Below are positions 34,355 to 42,909 of a DNA stretch of 64,000 nt, in pieces. The stretch is taken from assembly GCA_964468205.1 (NCBI GenBank), contig CAYXVG010000042.1, forward strand, positions 1 through 64,000, in the 5' to 3' direction. Both the position numbers and the translations under genes were made by a program. Under the pieces are notes generated by a model. The model saw only the letters and a list, made by a program, of their open reading frames with translations. It was not told the origin of the DNA and searched no databases. Numbering within the stretch: the stretch's first letter is position 1; the number at the start of each line of letters is the position of its first letter. Source of the DNA: CAWELS01 sp964468205. GTDB taxonomy: Bacteria; Acidobacteriota; Terriglobia; Bryobacterales; Bryobacteraceae.

Positions 34355-35215
34355 ATGTCAGCACTAAGCAGTTCATTCATCGAGAACCTGCCCGCGATCA
34401 GTCCGATTGTCGTTCTCGATATTCTCCTGGTCACCCTCCTGCTCTATCAATTCTTCATCATCATTCGCGGGCGCCGTGCCGTGCCCATTATCACCGGTGT
34501 CTTGATGCTGATTGGCGTCTACGTGGTTGCGGTGTTGACGGGAATGGGATTGCTGCGCACAATACTGGAAACGGTGGCTCCGTACTCGGCGTTCGCGTTA
34601 ATCGTGATGTTCCAGTCCGACATCCGCCGTATCCTGGCACGGATTGGCCGCCGGAGGTTCTTCGCCAGTGCGAGCTTTGACCGGCGCGATGTGGAGACCG
34701 AGATCGCGCTCACGTTGTCCGCTCTCGCCCGGCAACAGACCGGCGCGCTGATAGTTTTGGAAGGAGAGATTGGGCTGAGGACTTTTATCGAAAGTGGTGT
34801 TCGCGTGGACGGCGTCTACTCAAGAGACCTCCTGCTGTCAATTTTCCACCCTGGTTCGGCCATGCATGACGGAGCCGTGATCATTCAAGGAGACCGCATA
34901 GCGGCAGCCGCCTGCTTCTTGCCCCTCAGTACGAACCCTCGCCTTATGAGCACTCTTGGGACGCGCCACCGCGCGGCCATCGGCGTGACAGAGGAAACCG
35001 ACTGCCTGGCGCTGGTGGTGAGCGAGGAGACCGGGCGGATCTCCGTCGCGTACTCCGGCGAGATCACGACAGACCTGACAGTGGAAGATTTGGAGCGGCG
35101 GATCGCCGAGCATTACGGACGTGCGAACAAACGCCCTCGATCGACGCTACCCAGTATTCGCGCCCACGGATCCAACTCCTCCAAACCGCGGAGGAAAGAG
35201 GCCGGGAGACTATGA
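34355..35215 (+). CDS. cdaA: diadenylate cyclase CdaA
   Basis: Membrane-bound diadenylate cyclase of 286 residues that makes cyclic di-AMP from two ATP. Three N-terminal helices (about 14-90) are followed by the DAC domain with the DGA motif in MHDGAVII (Asp172) and the RHR motif in GTRHRAAIGVTEETD (Arg204-Arg206). This is the CdaA/DacA type. The in-frame GTG at 34316 is not chosen because of the TACAAT position. It overlaps cdaR by four bases (ATGA), and glmM follows, matching the conserved cdaA-cdaR-glmM operon that links c-di-AMP to cell-wall precursor synthesis. Confidence 0.94.
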   Translation: MSALSSSFIENLPAISPIVVLDILLVTLLLYQFFIIIRGRRAVPIITGVLMLIGVYVVAVLTGMGLLRTILETVAPYSAFALIVMFQSDIRRILARIGRRRFFASASFDRRDVETEIALTLSALARQQTGALIVLEGEIGLRTFIESGVRVDGVYSRDLLLSIFHPGSAMHDGAVIIQGDRIAAAACFLPLSTNPRLMSTLGTRHRAAIGVTEETDCLALVVSEETGRISVAYSGEITTDLTVEDLERRIAEHYGRANKRPRSTLPSIRAHGSNSSKPRRKEAGRL

Positions 35216-35868
35216 TCCGGGCCATCACTCGGAACTGGGGGTGGAAACTTCTGTCGCTGACTTTGGCGATCGGATTATGGGTGGGACTGGTGCGCGACCC
35301 CGAGCTCGTGACGATGATTTCGGTACCGGTTCTTTTTCGTGGCATGCCGAACGAGCTGGAGCTGAGCGGAGAACTCGTGGAGCGTGTGCAGCTCGAGATC
35401 CGGGGGCCGTCGTCGCATCTGACGCCGCAGGAGCTTTCCGAAGCAGCGGTGGTGCTGGACCTCGGCAACGTCGACAAACCCGGAGACCGGACGTACACGG
35501 TGGAGACATCGAACGTCATCCTCCCACCGGGCGTGGCCTTTGTGCGCGCCTTGCCCGCGCAGATCCGCTTGCATTTTGAGGCCCGGATTTCGCGCCGCGT
35601 CCCGGTGCGCATTCGAATCTCCGATCCGCCGCCGGACGGCTATCGCATTGTCAGCCAGAGTGTAACGCCCGAGGCGTTGGCGATCGTCGGACCGGAGAGC
35701 AACGTGGAACTGGTGACCTTCGTGGACACAGACTCGATCAGCCTCCGCGAAGTCTACGGAACGGCGCAGTTCACTGTGAATACCTTCGTGGGCGACCCTC
35801 AGGTGCGGTTCGATGACCCGCCGAAAGTGGTGGTCACAATAATAGTCGAAAAGGATACCACTGGTTAA
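35212..35868 (+). CDS. cdaR: CdaR/YbbR domain regulator of CdaA
   Basis: Protein of 218 residues with one N-terminal membrane helix (LLSLTLAIGLWVGLV) and two YbbR-type beta domains (about 25-110 and 115-210). In Firmicutes CdaR binds and modulates CdaA outside the membrane. The ATG overlaps the cdaA stop codon (ATGA). Position between cdaA and glmM supports the assignment. Shorter than many CdaR proteins, which carry three or four YbbR repeats. Confidence 0.85.
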   Translation: MIRAITRNWGWKLLSLTLAIGLWVGLVRDPELVTMISVPVLFRGMPNELELSGELVERVQLEIRGPSSHLTPQELSEAAVVLDLGNVDKPGDRTYTVETSNVILPPGVAFVRALPAQIRLHFEARISRRVPVRIRISDPPPDGYRIVSQSVTPEALAIVGPESNVELVTFVDTDSISLREVYGTAQFTVNTFVGDPQVRFDDPPKVVVTIIVEKDTTG

Positions 35869-35880
35869 CACACCACAATC

Positions 35881-37251
35881 ATGAGCAGACAACTCTTTGG
35901 AACAGACGGAATACGCGGCACGGCGGGCGAATATCCGCTTGACCCGGTTACCGCGTACGCATTCGGCATGGCGTTGGGACACTGGGCCGCGCGGCACGCC
36001 AGTAGTCCAGAGGTTGTGATCGGCATGGATACGCGAGAGTCTGGCCGCTGGCTTGCCGAGCATGTCGGGGGAGGCCTCGAAGCGGCTGGCGCCCGGCCTC
36101 ACTACGCCGGGGTGATCACCACGCCTGGCATCGCGTACCTGACCCGCAGCGGCGATTTTGTAGCCGGCGTCATGATTTCGGCCTCGCACAATCCCTATCA
36201 CGACAATGGCCTGAAGATATTCGACAGTTCCGGTTTCAAGCTTCCCGATTCCGAGGAAGAGTCTCTCGAGTTGGAGATCCTGGGCCTGCGGGAGAAGAAC
36301 GGAGAGGCGCGGCCAGCGAGGGCGATCACCGAGAACGAGTTGGATGCTAGCTACCTGGATTACCTGGCCGGCACCGCGGTCCCGCTGAGCGGCATGAGAA
36401 TCGCCCTCGATTGCGGACACGGCGCTGCATCGCGGCTCGCGCCGGCGCTGTTGCGCCGCCTGGGAGCGGAACCGATTCCCACCGCGTGCGAACCAAACGG
36501 CACGAATATCAATGACCGCTGCGGGGCGCTCCACGTTGAGAACCTGCAGCGCCACGTGGCCGCGACCGGGGCCGATGTTGGGGTCTCCTTCGACGGGGAT
36601 GCGGACCGGGCCATCTTCGTCTCACACTCCGGAAAAATTGTGAACGGGGATGCAACGCTGCTGATATGCGGCCGCGCGCTTCACTCCGCAGGGAAGTTGC
36701 CGGGAAACGGCGGCGAACCACTGGTGGTGGCTACGGTGATGTCGAACCTCGGTCTGCAGAAGGCGCTCGAGGCGGCTGGAATCCGGATGCTGCGGACCGC
36801 TGTCGGCGACAAGTACGTGCTCGAGGAGATGCTGAGGAGAGGCGCCGCCCTCGGGGGGGAACAGTCCGGTCACATCATATTCCGGGAATTCGCTACTACC
36901 GGAGACGGCATGTTGACGGCGCTCCAGGTGTTCTCCGTGATGCGCCGGAGCGGGATGTCACTCGACGAGTTGACTGCGGGCCTGGAGGTGTTCCCGCAAC
37001 TGCTCATCAACGTGCGGGTCAAAAGGAAACGGCCGCTGGCTGAACTGGAGACCGTGCAGGAAGCGATCCGCCACGCCGAAATCGAATTCGGCGATTCCGG
37101 CCGGGTTGTAGTCCGCTTTTCGGGTACGGAGCCTCTCGCCCGCGTAATGATCGAAGGCCCCGAGGAATCGCTCGTGCGGTTGCATTCCGAGCGCATCGCG
37201 GAGGCCATCAGGAAAGAGCTCGACGCCGAGTCGCAGCTAGCGGTGGATTGA
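35881..37251 (+). CDS. glmM: phosphoglucosamine mutase
   Basis: Alpha-D-phosphohexomutase of 456 residues converting glucosamine-6-phosphate to glucosamine-1-phosphate for UDP-GlcNAc synthesis. It starts with the GlmM hallmark LFGTDGIRG. The phosphoserine loop SASHNPYHDNG places the catalytic serine at residue 102, as in other GlmM proteins. Metal loop DGDADR and sugar loop GGEQSGHII follow, and the phosphate-binding RFSGTEP is near the C-terminus. Third gene of the c-di-AMP operon, 12 bases after cdaR. Confidence 0.96.
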   Translation: MSRQLFGTDGIRGTAGEYPLDPVTAYAFGMALGHWAARHASSPEVVIGMDTRESGRWLAEHVGGGLEAAGARPHYAGVITTPGIAYLTRSGDFVAGVMISASHNPYHDNGLKIFDSSGFKLPDSEEESLELEILGLREKNGEARPARAITENELDASYLDYLAGTAVPLSGMRIALDCGHGAASRLAPALLRRLGAEPIPTACEPNGTNINDRCGALHVENLQRHVAATGADVGVSFDGDADRAIFVSHSGKIVNGDATLLICGRALHSAGKLPGNGGEPLVVATVMSNLGLQKALEAAGIRMLRTAVGDKYVLEEMLRRGAALGGEQSGHIIFREFATTGDGMLTALQVFSVMRRSGMSLDELTAGLEVFPQLLINVRVKRKRPLAELETVQEAIRHAEIEFGDSGRVVVRFSGTEPLARVMIEGPEESLVRLHSERIAEAIRKELDAESQLAVD

Positions 37252-37481
37252 GGGGAGCTATTTGCCTGTCTCAGCGTCAATCAGAAGTAATGGCCATCCG
37301 CCTTCCATCGCGGCTGCCCAAGTTGGCGGCGCATTGCACCCCTTGGGCGCAAGCTGCTACATTGTCAAAGTCGTTAAAATGGAGGGCGAGTCAACGGCGT
37401 TCGTCAAGGCTTGGCTCGTCGTTGCCTCGGCAATAACGCAAACAAAAAATAGCCCGTCACATGGGTGAAAAGGAACAAATC

Positions 37482-37799
37482 ATGGAAAAGCTGTCCCAGA
37501 ACATTCAAGAAGCCTTTTTGAACACGGCCCGCAAGGATAAGATCTTCCTCACCATCTACCTCATGAGCGGAGTGAAGCTGTCCGGCCGGATCAAAAGCTT
37601 CGACAAATACTCGGTCGTACTTGAGACCAACAGTCAGGAGCAGCTCATTTTCAAGCACGCCATTTCCACCGTCGTGGTGTCAAAGGCTCCCCACTCGCAC
37701 TCCCACTCGCATTCCTCCACGTCGCCGCACAGCTCCGTCACCGCGGGCGCTTCCAACCCGGCGTCGGCCCCGAAACATCCCGGGGCTCCGGAAGGATAG
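37482..37799 (+). CDS. hfq: RNA chaperone Hfq with His/Ser-rich tail
   Basis: Sm-like RNA chaperone, 105 residues. Sm1 motif SGVKLSGRIKSFDKYSVVLE and Sm2 motif LIFKHAISTVV (KHAIS, as in other Hfq proteins) are intact. After residue 70 the tail is low in complexity: alternating His and Ser (PHSHSHSHSSTSPHSS) and then Ala/Pro. The start is probably ATG 37482 (MEKLSQNIQEAFLNTARKDK), which has AGGA seven bases upstream; an ATG at 37461 is in frame. hflX follows after eight bases, as in the classic hfq-hflX pair of proteobacteria. The 230-base gap upstream holds no gene. Confidence 0.93.
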   Translation: MEKLSQNIQEAFLNTARKDKIFLTIYLMSGVKLSGRIKSFDKYSVVLETNSQEQLIFKHAISTVVVSKAPHSHSHSHSSTSPHSSVTAGASNPASAPKHPGAPEG

Positions 37800-37807
37800 C
37801 CAGCAGC

Positions 37808-39127
37808 TTGCCTGAAACCAAAGGGGAACGTGCGTTACTGGTTGGCGTCGCCGCCGTTCGTGGCGCGACAGCCGGCGAGGCGCACAGCATAGAAGACTCG
37901 CTATCGGAACTCGAAGCGCTCGCCCGCAGCGCCGGGGCCGAAGTTTGCGGGCGTCTTGTCCAGACAAGACAGTACCTGGATGCAGCCACGCTGATTGGCT
38001 CCGGCAAGGTGCAGGAAGTGGCGGGGCTGGCGGAAGCGGAGGAGATCGACGTGGTAATCTTCGATCGCGATCTCTCTCCGACCCAGTTACGTAATGTCGA
38101 GAAGGCCATCGAACGTAAGGTGCTGGACCGCACCCAGTTAATCCTTGACATCTTCGCCAGCCGGGCGCGCACGCGGGAGGGCAGACTGCAGGTTGAGTTG
38201 GCGCAGCTTAACTACATGCTGCCCCGTTTGAGCGAACTCGTGGAAGCAATGTCCAAGCTCGGAGGCGGCATCGGTACCAGGGGCCCAGGCGAGACACAGC
38301 TCGAGACGGATCGCCGTCGGGTAAACCGCCGAATCAAGAAGATCCGCGAGCAGCTCAGTTCGGTTCGCCGGACCCGCTCTATCCAGCGCCGGCAGCGGCA
38401 GGGCATCCCGCTGGCGACGGTTGCCATGGTCGGCTACACGAATGCCGGGAAGTCCACCTTGTTCAATCGAATGACCGGCGCGGAGGTGACGGCGGACCAG
38501 CGCATGTTTGCGACCCTGGATCCGACGGCCCGCTCCCTTGCCCTGCCCTCGAAACGTCGCGTCGTGCTGAGCGACACGGTGGGCTTTATCCGGCGGCTGC
38601 CCACAACTCTGGTGCAGGCCTTTCGCGCCACCCTGGAAGAAGTCACCGAGGCGGCCTTGCTGATTCATGTGGTCGATACGACATCGCCAGAGGCCGAAGA
38701 GCATGGCGTGCACGTCATCGAGGTATTGCAGGAGATTGGCGCGAGCGCTATACCTCAAATTGTCGTGCTCAACAAAGTCGACCGGCTGGACTCCCGCCCC
38801 GAAGGCGACGCTTTCCTGCATCGGATGATGGGACACCTGCCGAACGCCGCGGCGGAGAGCGGCGCCGCCGTGCGGGCTCTTTGTGTATCGGCCAAGACCG
38901 GCGAGGGCGTGCCCGACCTGCTAACGGCAATTGACACAGCGCTTCCGGTGGATCCGGTGGCTCACGTTGTATTTCGTCTTCCGCTTGGCGCCGGAGCCGA
39001 ACTTCACCTGCTGCACCAGTTCGCGCGGGTCCTTAACGTCCGGTACGAGGAAGACGAATGCGTCGTCGAGGCGGAAGCGGCCGAATCGCTCCGCCGGCAG
39101 CTAGTGAGCTACATCGAAACCGGCTAG
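37808..39127 (+). CDS. hflX: GTPase HflX
   Basis: Ribosome-associated GTPase of 439 residues that can split or rescue stalled ribosomes. An N-terminal glycine-rich domain (GRLVQTRQYLDAATLIGSGK) and GTPase motifs are present: G1 GYTNAGKSTLFN (about residue 210), G3 DTVGFIRRLP and G4 NKVD. The segment GGIGTRGPGETQLETDRRRV is the HflX signature. The start is TTG at 37808. Directly downstream of hfq, eight bases apart. Confidence 0.95.
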   Translation: MPETKGERALLVGVAAVRGATAGEAHSIEDSLSELEALARSAGAEVCGRLVQTRQYLDAATLIGSGKVQEVAGLAEAEEIDVVIFDRDLSPTQLRNVEKAIERKVLDRTQLILDIFASRARTREGRLQVELAQLNYMLPRLSELVEAMSKLGGGIGTRGPGETQLETDRRRVNRRIKKIREQLSSVRRTRSIQRRQRQGIPLATVAMVGYTNAGKSTLFNRMTGAEVTADQRMFATLDPTARSLALPSKRRVVLSDTVGFIRRLPTTLVQAFRATLEEVTEAALLIHVVDTTSPEAEEHGVHVIEVLQEIGASAIPQIVVLNKVDRLDSRPEGDAFLHRMMGHLPNAAAESGAAVRALCVSAKTGEGVPDLLTAIDTALPVDPVAHVVFRLPLGAGAELHLLHQFARVLNVRYEEDECVVEAEAAESLRRQLVSYIETG

Positions 39128-39216
39128 AAGCAGGTGCAGCGGGCGGCGTCGCGAGCCGGAGCGCTCCTGGCGGCGACGCCGAGCCCGGCGGGTGAGGCGT
39201 CAACCGCCGACTGCGG

Positions 39217-39222
39217 TATATT
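39217..39222 (+). promoter_or_regulatory. -10 element TATATT close to pgsA start
   Basis: TATATT lies only 11 bases before the pgsA ATG and there is no Shine-Dalgarno sequence. If used, the transcript would be leaderless or nearly so. Confidence 0.3.
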
Positions 39223-39233
39223 TGGTTTTCTGC

Positions 39234-39878
39234 ATGAACTTGCCGAACATATTGACGTTGGTGCGGATCTTCTTCGTTCCGCTACTCGTCGCGGCGGTAG
39301 TCGAGGAGGGGCTGGAGCTGAAGGCAGGCGGCCTCACAATCACAAACGAGATCCTCGCGCTCGCGATTTTCCTCGCCGCCGCGTTTACCGACCTGCTCGA
39401 CGGCTATTTGGCCCGCCGCTGGGGGCAGATTACGACGGTCGGAACCCTGCTCGATCCAATCGCGGATAAGCTGCTGGTCTCGGCAGCCCTGATTTCACTG
39501 GTGCAGATTCAGCAAATTCCCGGCTGGATGGCCGTGATCATTATCGCCCGCGAATTCGCCGTCACGGGTCTGCGCAGCATCGCCGCCGCAGAGGGATTCA
39601 CCATTCAGGCCAGCGACTTAGGCAAGACGAAGATGGTTAGTCAGGTGGTCGCCATCAGCCTGATCCTGTTGACGATACGCTGGCCCAGCCTGCGAACTTT
39701 CGCCTTGGTGTGGATGTGGGGAGTGGTGATTTTCGCTGTAATATCCGCAGTGGAGTACTTCCTAAAATTTTGGAAGCGAATCGATGTGGAAGTGAAGAAG
39801 CGGCGCCGGCGCGAATTGCTGGAACTGGAGCGCCAAGAACAGATTGAGAAAATGCGCCGCCGCCGCGCCGCGCGTTAG
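39234..39878 (+). CDS. pgsA: CDP-diacylglycerol-glycerol-3-phosphate 3-phosphatidyltransferase
   Basis: Integral membrane phospholipid synthase of 214 residues making phosphatidylglycerol phosphate. The CDP-alcohol phosphotransferase motif is complete: DLLDGYLARRWGQITTVG followed by TLLDPIAD, i.e. D-x2-D-G-x2-A-R-x8-G-x3-D-x3-D. N-terminus MNLPNILTLVRIFFVPLL is typical. The upstream in-frame start at 39192 adds an unlikely extension. The C-terminus is basic (KMRRRRAAR). Its stop is directly against the stop of the convergent RodZ-like gene. Confidence 0.93.
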   Translation: MNLPNILTLVRIFFVPLLVAAVVEEGLELKAGGLTITNEILALAIFLAAAFTDLLDGYLARRWGQITTVGTLLDPIADKLLVSAALISLVQIQQIPGWMAVIIIAREFAVTGLRSIAAAEGFTIQASDLGKTKMVSQVVAISLILLTIRWPSLRTFALVWMWGVVIFAVISAVEYFLKFWKRIDVEVKKRRRRELLELERQEQIEKMRRRRAAR

Positions 39879-40787
39879 TCAGCCCGTCTGATTCTCCTCG
39901 TCTTCCTCGCCGACAATTGGCGAGGTTCGCACCGGCGGAGGCTCCGAGATGTCCACCTCGGCTGGCGTAAGGGTGATTATGCGAATCTGCCCGCGCGGCC
40001 CCAATGGCCCCGCTGGCCGGCCATTGGCGATGAGGTTGAGTCCTCCCGCGTTTCCGACGCGCATGGTGGCAGCGGTGATTCCGGAAAAGCGCCGCACCTC
40101 TCCGTCGTTGAGGATCCCCACAAAGAGTGTCCGGCCAGCGCTTTGCACACGCACCCAAGTCTCTTCCGTGGCACGGATTTCGAACCAGAGAGGGCCGGCT
40201 GGACCCTCGGACTCCCGGGGGGCCGGCCCCCCGGGCGACGACAAGGGACTACCTGCGACCTGGGGCGCTTCAGCCGGATACTGTTCAGATTCAACCGGCG
40301 GAAGGACCGACTCCGGCGCTGGTTCGGCCGCTGCGGGAGGTTCATCGGGCAGCACGGAAATCGGACCGGCCGCCTGCTGCTTCAGCCAATATGAATAAAA
40401 CGCCGCGCAAGCCGCGATCACAGCGATGAGGGCGACAAGCGCTCCAAGCAGGCGCCGGCGGGGCCTACGGCCACCTTCCATCACATGGGTTACTGGACCA
40501 AGCCCGGACACCGGAGATTTGGGCTTCAGACTGGTCTCGGCCTCGGCGGCTTCGGAAGGAAACAGACGATCAATCTCGGGCTTCAATTCGCCGCCGGAAA
40601 TACCGAGGTACTGGGCGTACTGGCGAATGAAACTGCGGGCGAAGAACTCGCCGGGAAGGCTGCTAAGATCTTCAGCTTCAATCGCTTCCAGATAGCTCCG
40701 GTTAACTCGCAGCTCGTCCGCAGCCTGACCGATTTCCTTTCCCTGTTCGAGGCGTGCATCCCGGAGCCTTTCGCCCACCGAAGGCAT
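39879..40787 (-). CDS. RodZ-like helix-turn-helix membrane protein
   Basis: Protein of 302 residues. An N-terminal HTH_25-type domain (SVGERLRDARLEQGKEIGQA, about residues 3-75) is followed by a basic linker and one membrane helix (LLGALVALIAVIAACAAFYSY, about 112-132). A Pro/Glu-rich linker and a C-terminal DUF4115-type beta domain (about 205-290; WFEIRATEETWVRVQSAGRT) complete it. This is the RodZ architecture, which links the membrane to MreB and cell shape. No mreB is adjacent. It ends flush with pgsA. Confidence 0.85.
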   Translation of the reverse strand: MPSVGERLRDARLEQGKEIGQAADELRVNRSYLEAIEAEDLSSLPGEFFARSFIRQYAQYLGISGGELKPEIDRLFPSEAAEAETSLKPKSPVSGLGPVTHVMEGGRRPRRRLLGALVALIAVIAACAAFYSYWLKQQAAGPISVLPDEPPAAAEPAPESVLPPVESEQYPAEAPQVAGSPLSSPGGPAPRESEGPAGPLWFEIRATEETWVRVQSAGRTLFVGILNDGEVRRFSGITAATMRVGNAGGLNLIANGRPAGPLGPRGQIRIITLTPAEVDISEPPPVRTSPIVGEEDEENQTG

Positions 40788-40812
40788 AATAAAATCAAGC
40801 GGTTCCTGAGGT

Positions 40813-40818
40813 TATAAT
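40813..40818 (+). promoter_or_regulatory. -10 element TATAAT at the start of the GT2 gene
   Basis: Perfect TATAAT separated from the TTG start at 40826 by seven bases, the usual distance to a transcription start. No Shine-Dalgarno sequence is visible. Together they suggest a leaderless mRNA for the GT2-methyltransferase operon. No good -35 seen. Confidence 0.45.
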
Positions 40819-40825
40819 ACCAGAG

Positions 40826-41878
40826 TTGGAGAGATTCGAACCGCTACCGCCGGTCAGCGTGATCGTGGTGAATTGGAATCGGCGCGATCTCCTACGGGAG
40901 TGCCTCAAGTCTCTTCAAAATCAAACACTTAGAGACTTCGAAGTAATCCTCGTCGATAATGGTTCCGAGGACGGATCGGCAGAGATGGCGGAAACGGAGT
41001 TTGGCTCCGGGCAACCATTTCGGCTCAAGCTCGTCAAGAATAGGGAGAACCGCGGTTTCTGCGAAGCCAACAACCAGGGTATCGCGGCGGCCCGGGCGCC
41101 CTTCATCGCGCTTCTGAATAATGATGCGGAGGCTTTGCCCCAGTGGCTCGAGGCTCTGCTAATGGCATTTCAGCCGGATCCGGGAATCGGTATGGCCGCC
41201 TCGAAGATTCTGGTTTGGGAGGACCCGTCCCGGATCGACAAGGCCGGCCATTTGATCTATCTGGACGGACAGAATCGGGGCCGCGGCACGGGTGAAACCG
41301 ATCGGGGCCAATACGATGTGGCGGAAGAGGCTCTGTGGCCGGATGGTTGCGCGGCAATGTACCGGCGCGAGATGCTTGATGAGATCGGCGGATTTGACGA
41401 AGACCTCTTCGCCTATGGCGACGACGCGGAGCTCGGCTTACGGGCCCGCATCGCCGGCTGGCGCTGCCGCTATGAACCTGCGGCAGTGGTGCGGCATCAC
41501 CGGGGAGCGACTCTCGGCGTCGCCTCGCCCGAACGCATCAAGCTGATTGAACGCAATCGGGTGTTGCTGGCGGTGAAGTTGTTTCCCTGGAGCCTGTTAT
41601 GGCTAAACGGCGTGTACTATCTCGGAAGAATCGGCGCGGGTCTGACGGCCGCGGCAAGAAGCGAGGGGGAGGTGCGCCAGTTCCCGGGACTGACGGGAAA
41701 ACTGAGACTGGCCTGGGCCTTGCTCCAGGGGGACCTGGCGGCGCTGATGATGCTTCCCCGCTTTCTCCGGAAACGGAGAGAGATCGAAAAGATCCGAAAA
41801 TTGCGCCCGAGCGAGGTCAAGGCGCTGCTCAAGCGGCACATGATTTCGCTGCGGGAGTTGAGCCGGCAGGCGATTTGA
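40826..41878 (+). CDS. glycosyltransferase family 2
   Basis: GT-A glycosyltransferase of 350 residues of the rhamnosyl/WbbL-like group. It has VIVVNWNRRDLLRECL at the N-terminus, DNGSEDGS and the metal-site region ALLNNDAEALP, then GFDEDLFAYGDDAELGLRAR with the catalytic-base region. A hydrophobic segment near residue 255 (LFPWSLLWLNGVYYL) may associate with the membrane. First gene of a four-gene overlapping operon. Start is TTG (leaderless hypothesis); a GTG nine codons in is the alternative. Confidence 0.9.
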   Translation: MERFEPLPPVSVIVVNWNRRDLLRECLKSLQNQTLRDFEVILVDNGSEDGSAEMAETEFGSGQPFRLKLVKNRENRGFCEANNQGIAAARAPFIALLNNDAEALPQWLEALLMAFQPDPGIGMAASKILVWEDPSRIDKAGHLIYLDGQNRGRGTGETDRGQYDVAEEALWPDGCAAMYRREMLDEIGGFDEDLFAYGDDAELGLRARIAGWRCRYEPAAVVRHHRGATLGVASPERIKLIERNRVLLAVKLFPWSLLWLNGVYYLGRIGAGLTAAARSEGEVRQFPGLTGKLRLAWALLQGDLAALMMLPRFLRKRREIEKIRKLRPSEVKALLKRHMISLRELSRQAI

Positions 41879-42909
41879 CCGGCGCACCCGCGGAATCTTC
41901 CGCCAGAAACGAAGCCAACGATGCCGTGGAGGAATCGCCCGCCCCGGATTTCCACCTCTCCGATGAGATTTGTCCGGCCTGTCTGTGCGACCGCTCAGAG
42001 GTGATGTTCCGGGTGACGGACTGGCTGTACGGAACCACCACTGAGGAGTTCGCCGTGGTCGAGTGCCAGAGCTGCCGGATGCTACGGCTCTCCCCACGCC
42101 CCGAACCCGCCGAATTGAGTAAATACTACCCCGAGGAATACTGGCACGTTCCGGAGCAGGACATTGCGGCCCAATTTGCCGAGGTCTACCGGAGGCTGGT
42201 GCTTTGGGACCACGTCCGGTTTGTCCAGACGGCAATCGAACGATCCGGGGCCGAGGGGCCGGTTCTCGATGTAGGGTGCGGCGGCGGGCTCTTCCTCAAA
42301 ATGATGCGGGAACGCGGCTACCGCGGGGTCGGCCTCGATTTTTCTCTCAGCGCTGCCGGGGTCGCCTGGGAAGTGAACAACGTCCCCACCGTTTGCGCCA
42401 GCCTCGCGCACGCCCCTTTCGCGGATGGCTCCGTGGCCGCCATTACGATGTTCCATGTGCTGGAGCATCTCTACGACCCGAGCGCCTACCTTCAGGCCGC
42501 GAGCGAGCTTCTGGAGCCGAACGGCCGGCTGATCATCCAAACTCCAAACGCTTCCTCATGGCAGTTCCTGCTGCTCGGGGAGAGATGGCGGGGGATCGAG
42601 GCGCCGCGGCACCTCTGGCACTTCAAAGCTCGCGACCTTGAGATCCTGCTCGACCGCTGCGGCTACGAAGTGGTCCGTACAAGGCACTTTTCACTTCGCG
42701 ACAACCCCGCTTGCCTGGCCACCAGTTTAGCCCCGGGACTGGACCCCACCGTCCGCAAGGTTCGGCGCACCGTCGAAACCCCGGGCCGGAAATTCCTTAA
42801 GGATCTGATTTACTTCGGCTTGGTCATTGGCTGCCTGCCCTTCACCTATATCGAGGCCCTGTGCCGCGCCGGCTGCACCGTGATGATGGAGGCGCGCAAG
42901 AAATCATGA
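41875..42909 (+). CDS. class I SAM methyltransferase with N-terminal zinc domain
   Basis: Protein of 344 residues. The N-terminal part has four cysteines (CPACLC and CQSC), a zinc-ribbon-like domain common in sugar-modifying methyltransferases. SAM motif I is LDVGCGGGLFLKMM (about residue 125). The downstream LEHLYDP and NGRLIIQTPN segments are typical of UbiE/BioC-like folds. Probably methylates a sugar or polymer end in the surface glycan. Start is TTG at 41875, overlapping the upstream stop as TTGA, so translation is coupled. The frame is open upstream to 41599 but that lies inside the GT2 gene. Confidence 0.87.
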   Translation: MTGAPAESSARNEANDAVEESPAPDFHLSDEICPACLCDRSEVMFRVTDWLYGTTTEEFAVVECQSCRMLRLSPRPEPAELSKYYPEEYWHVPEQDIAAQFAEVYRRLVLWDHVRFVQTAIERSGAEGPVLDVGCGGGLFLKMMRERGYRGVGLDFSLSAAGVAWEVNNVPTVCASLAHAPFADGSVAAITMFHVLEHLYDPSAYLQAASELLEPNGRLIIQTPNASSWQFLLLGERWRGIEAPRHLWHFKARDLEILLDRCGYEVVRTRHFSLRDNPACLATSLAPGLDPTVRKVRRTVETPGRKFLKDLIYFGLVIGCLPFTYIEALCRAGCTVMMEARKKS

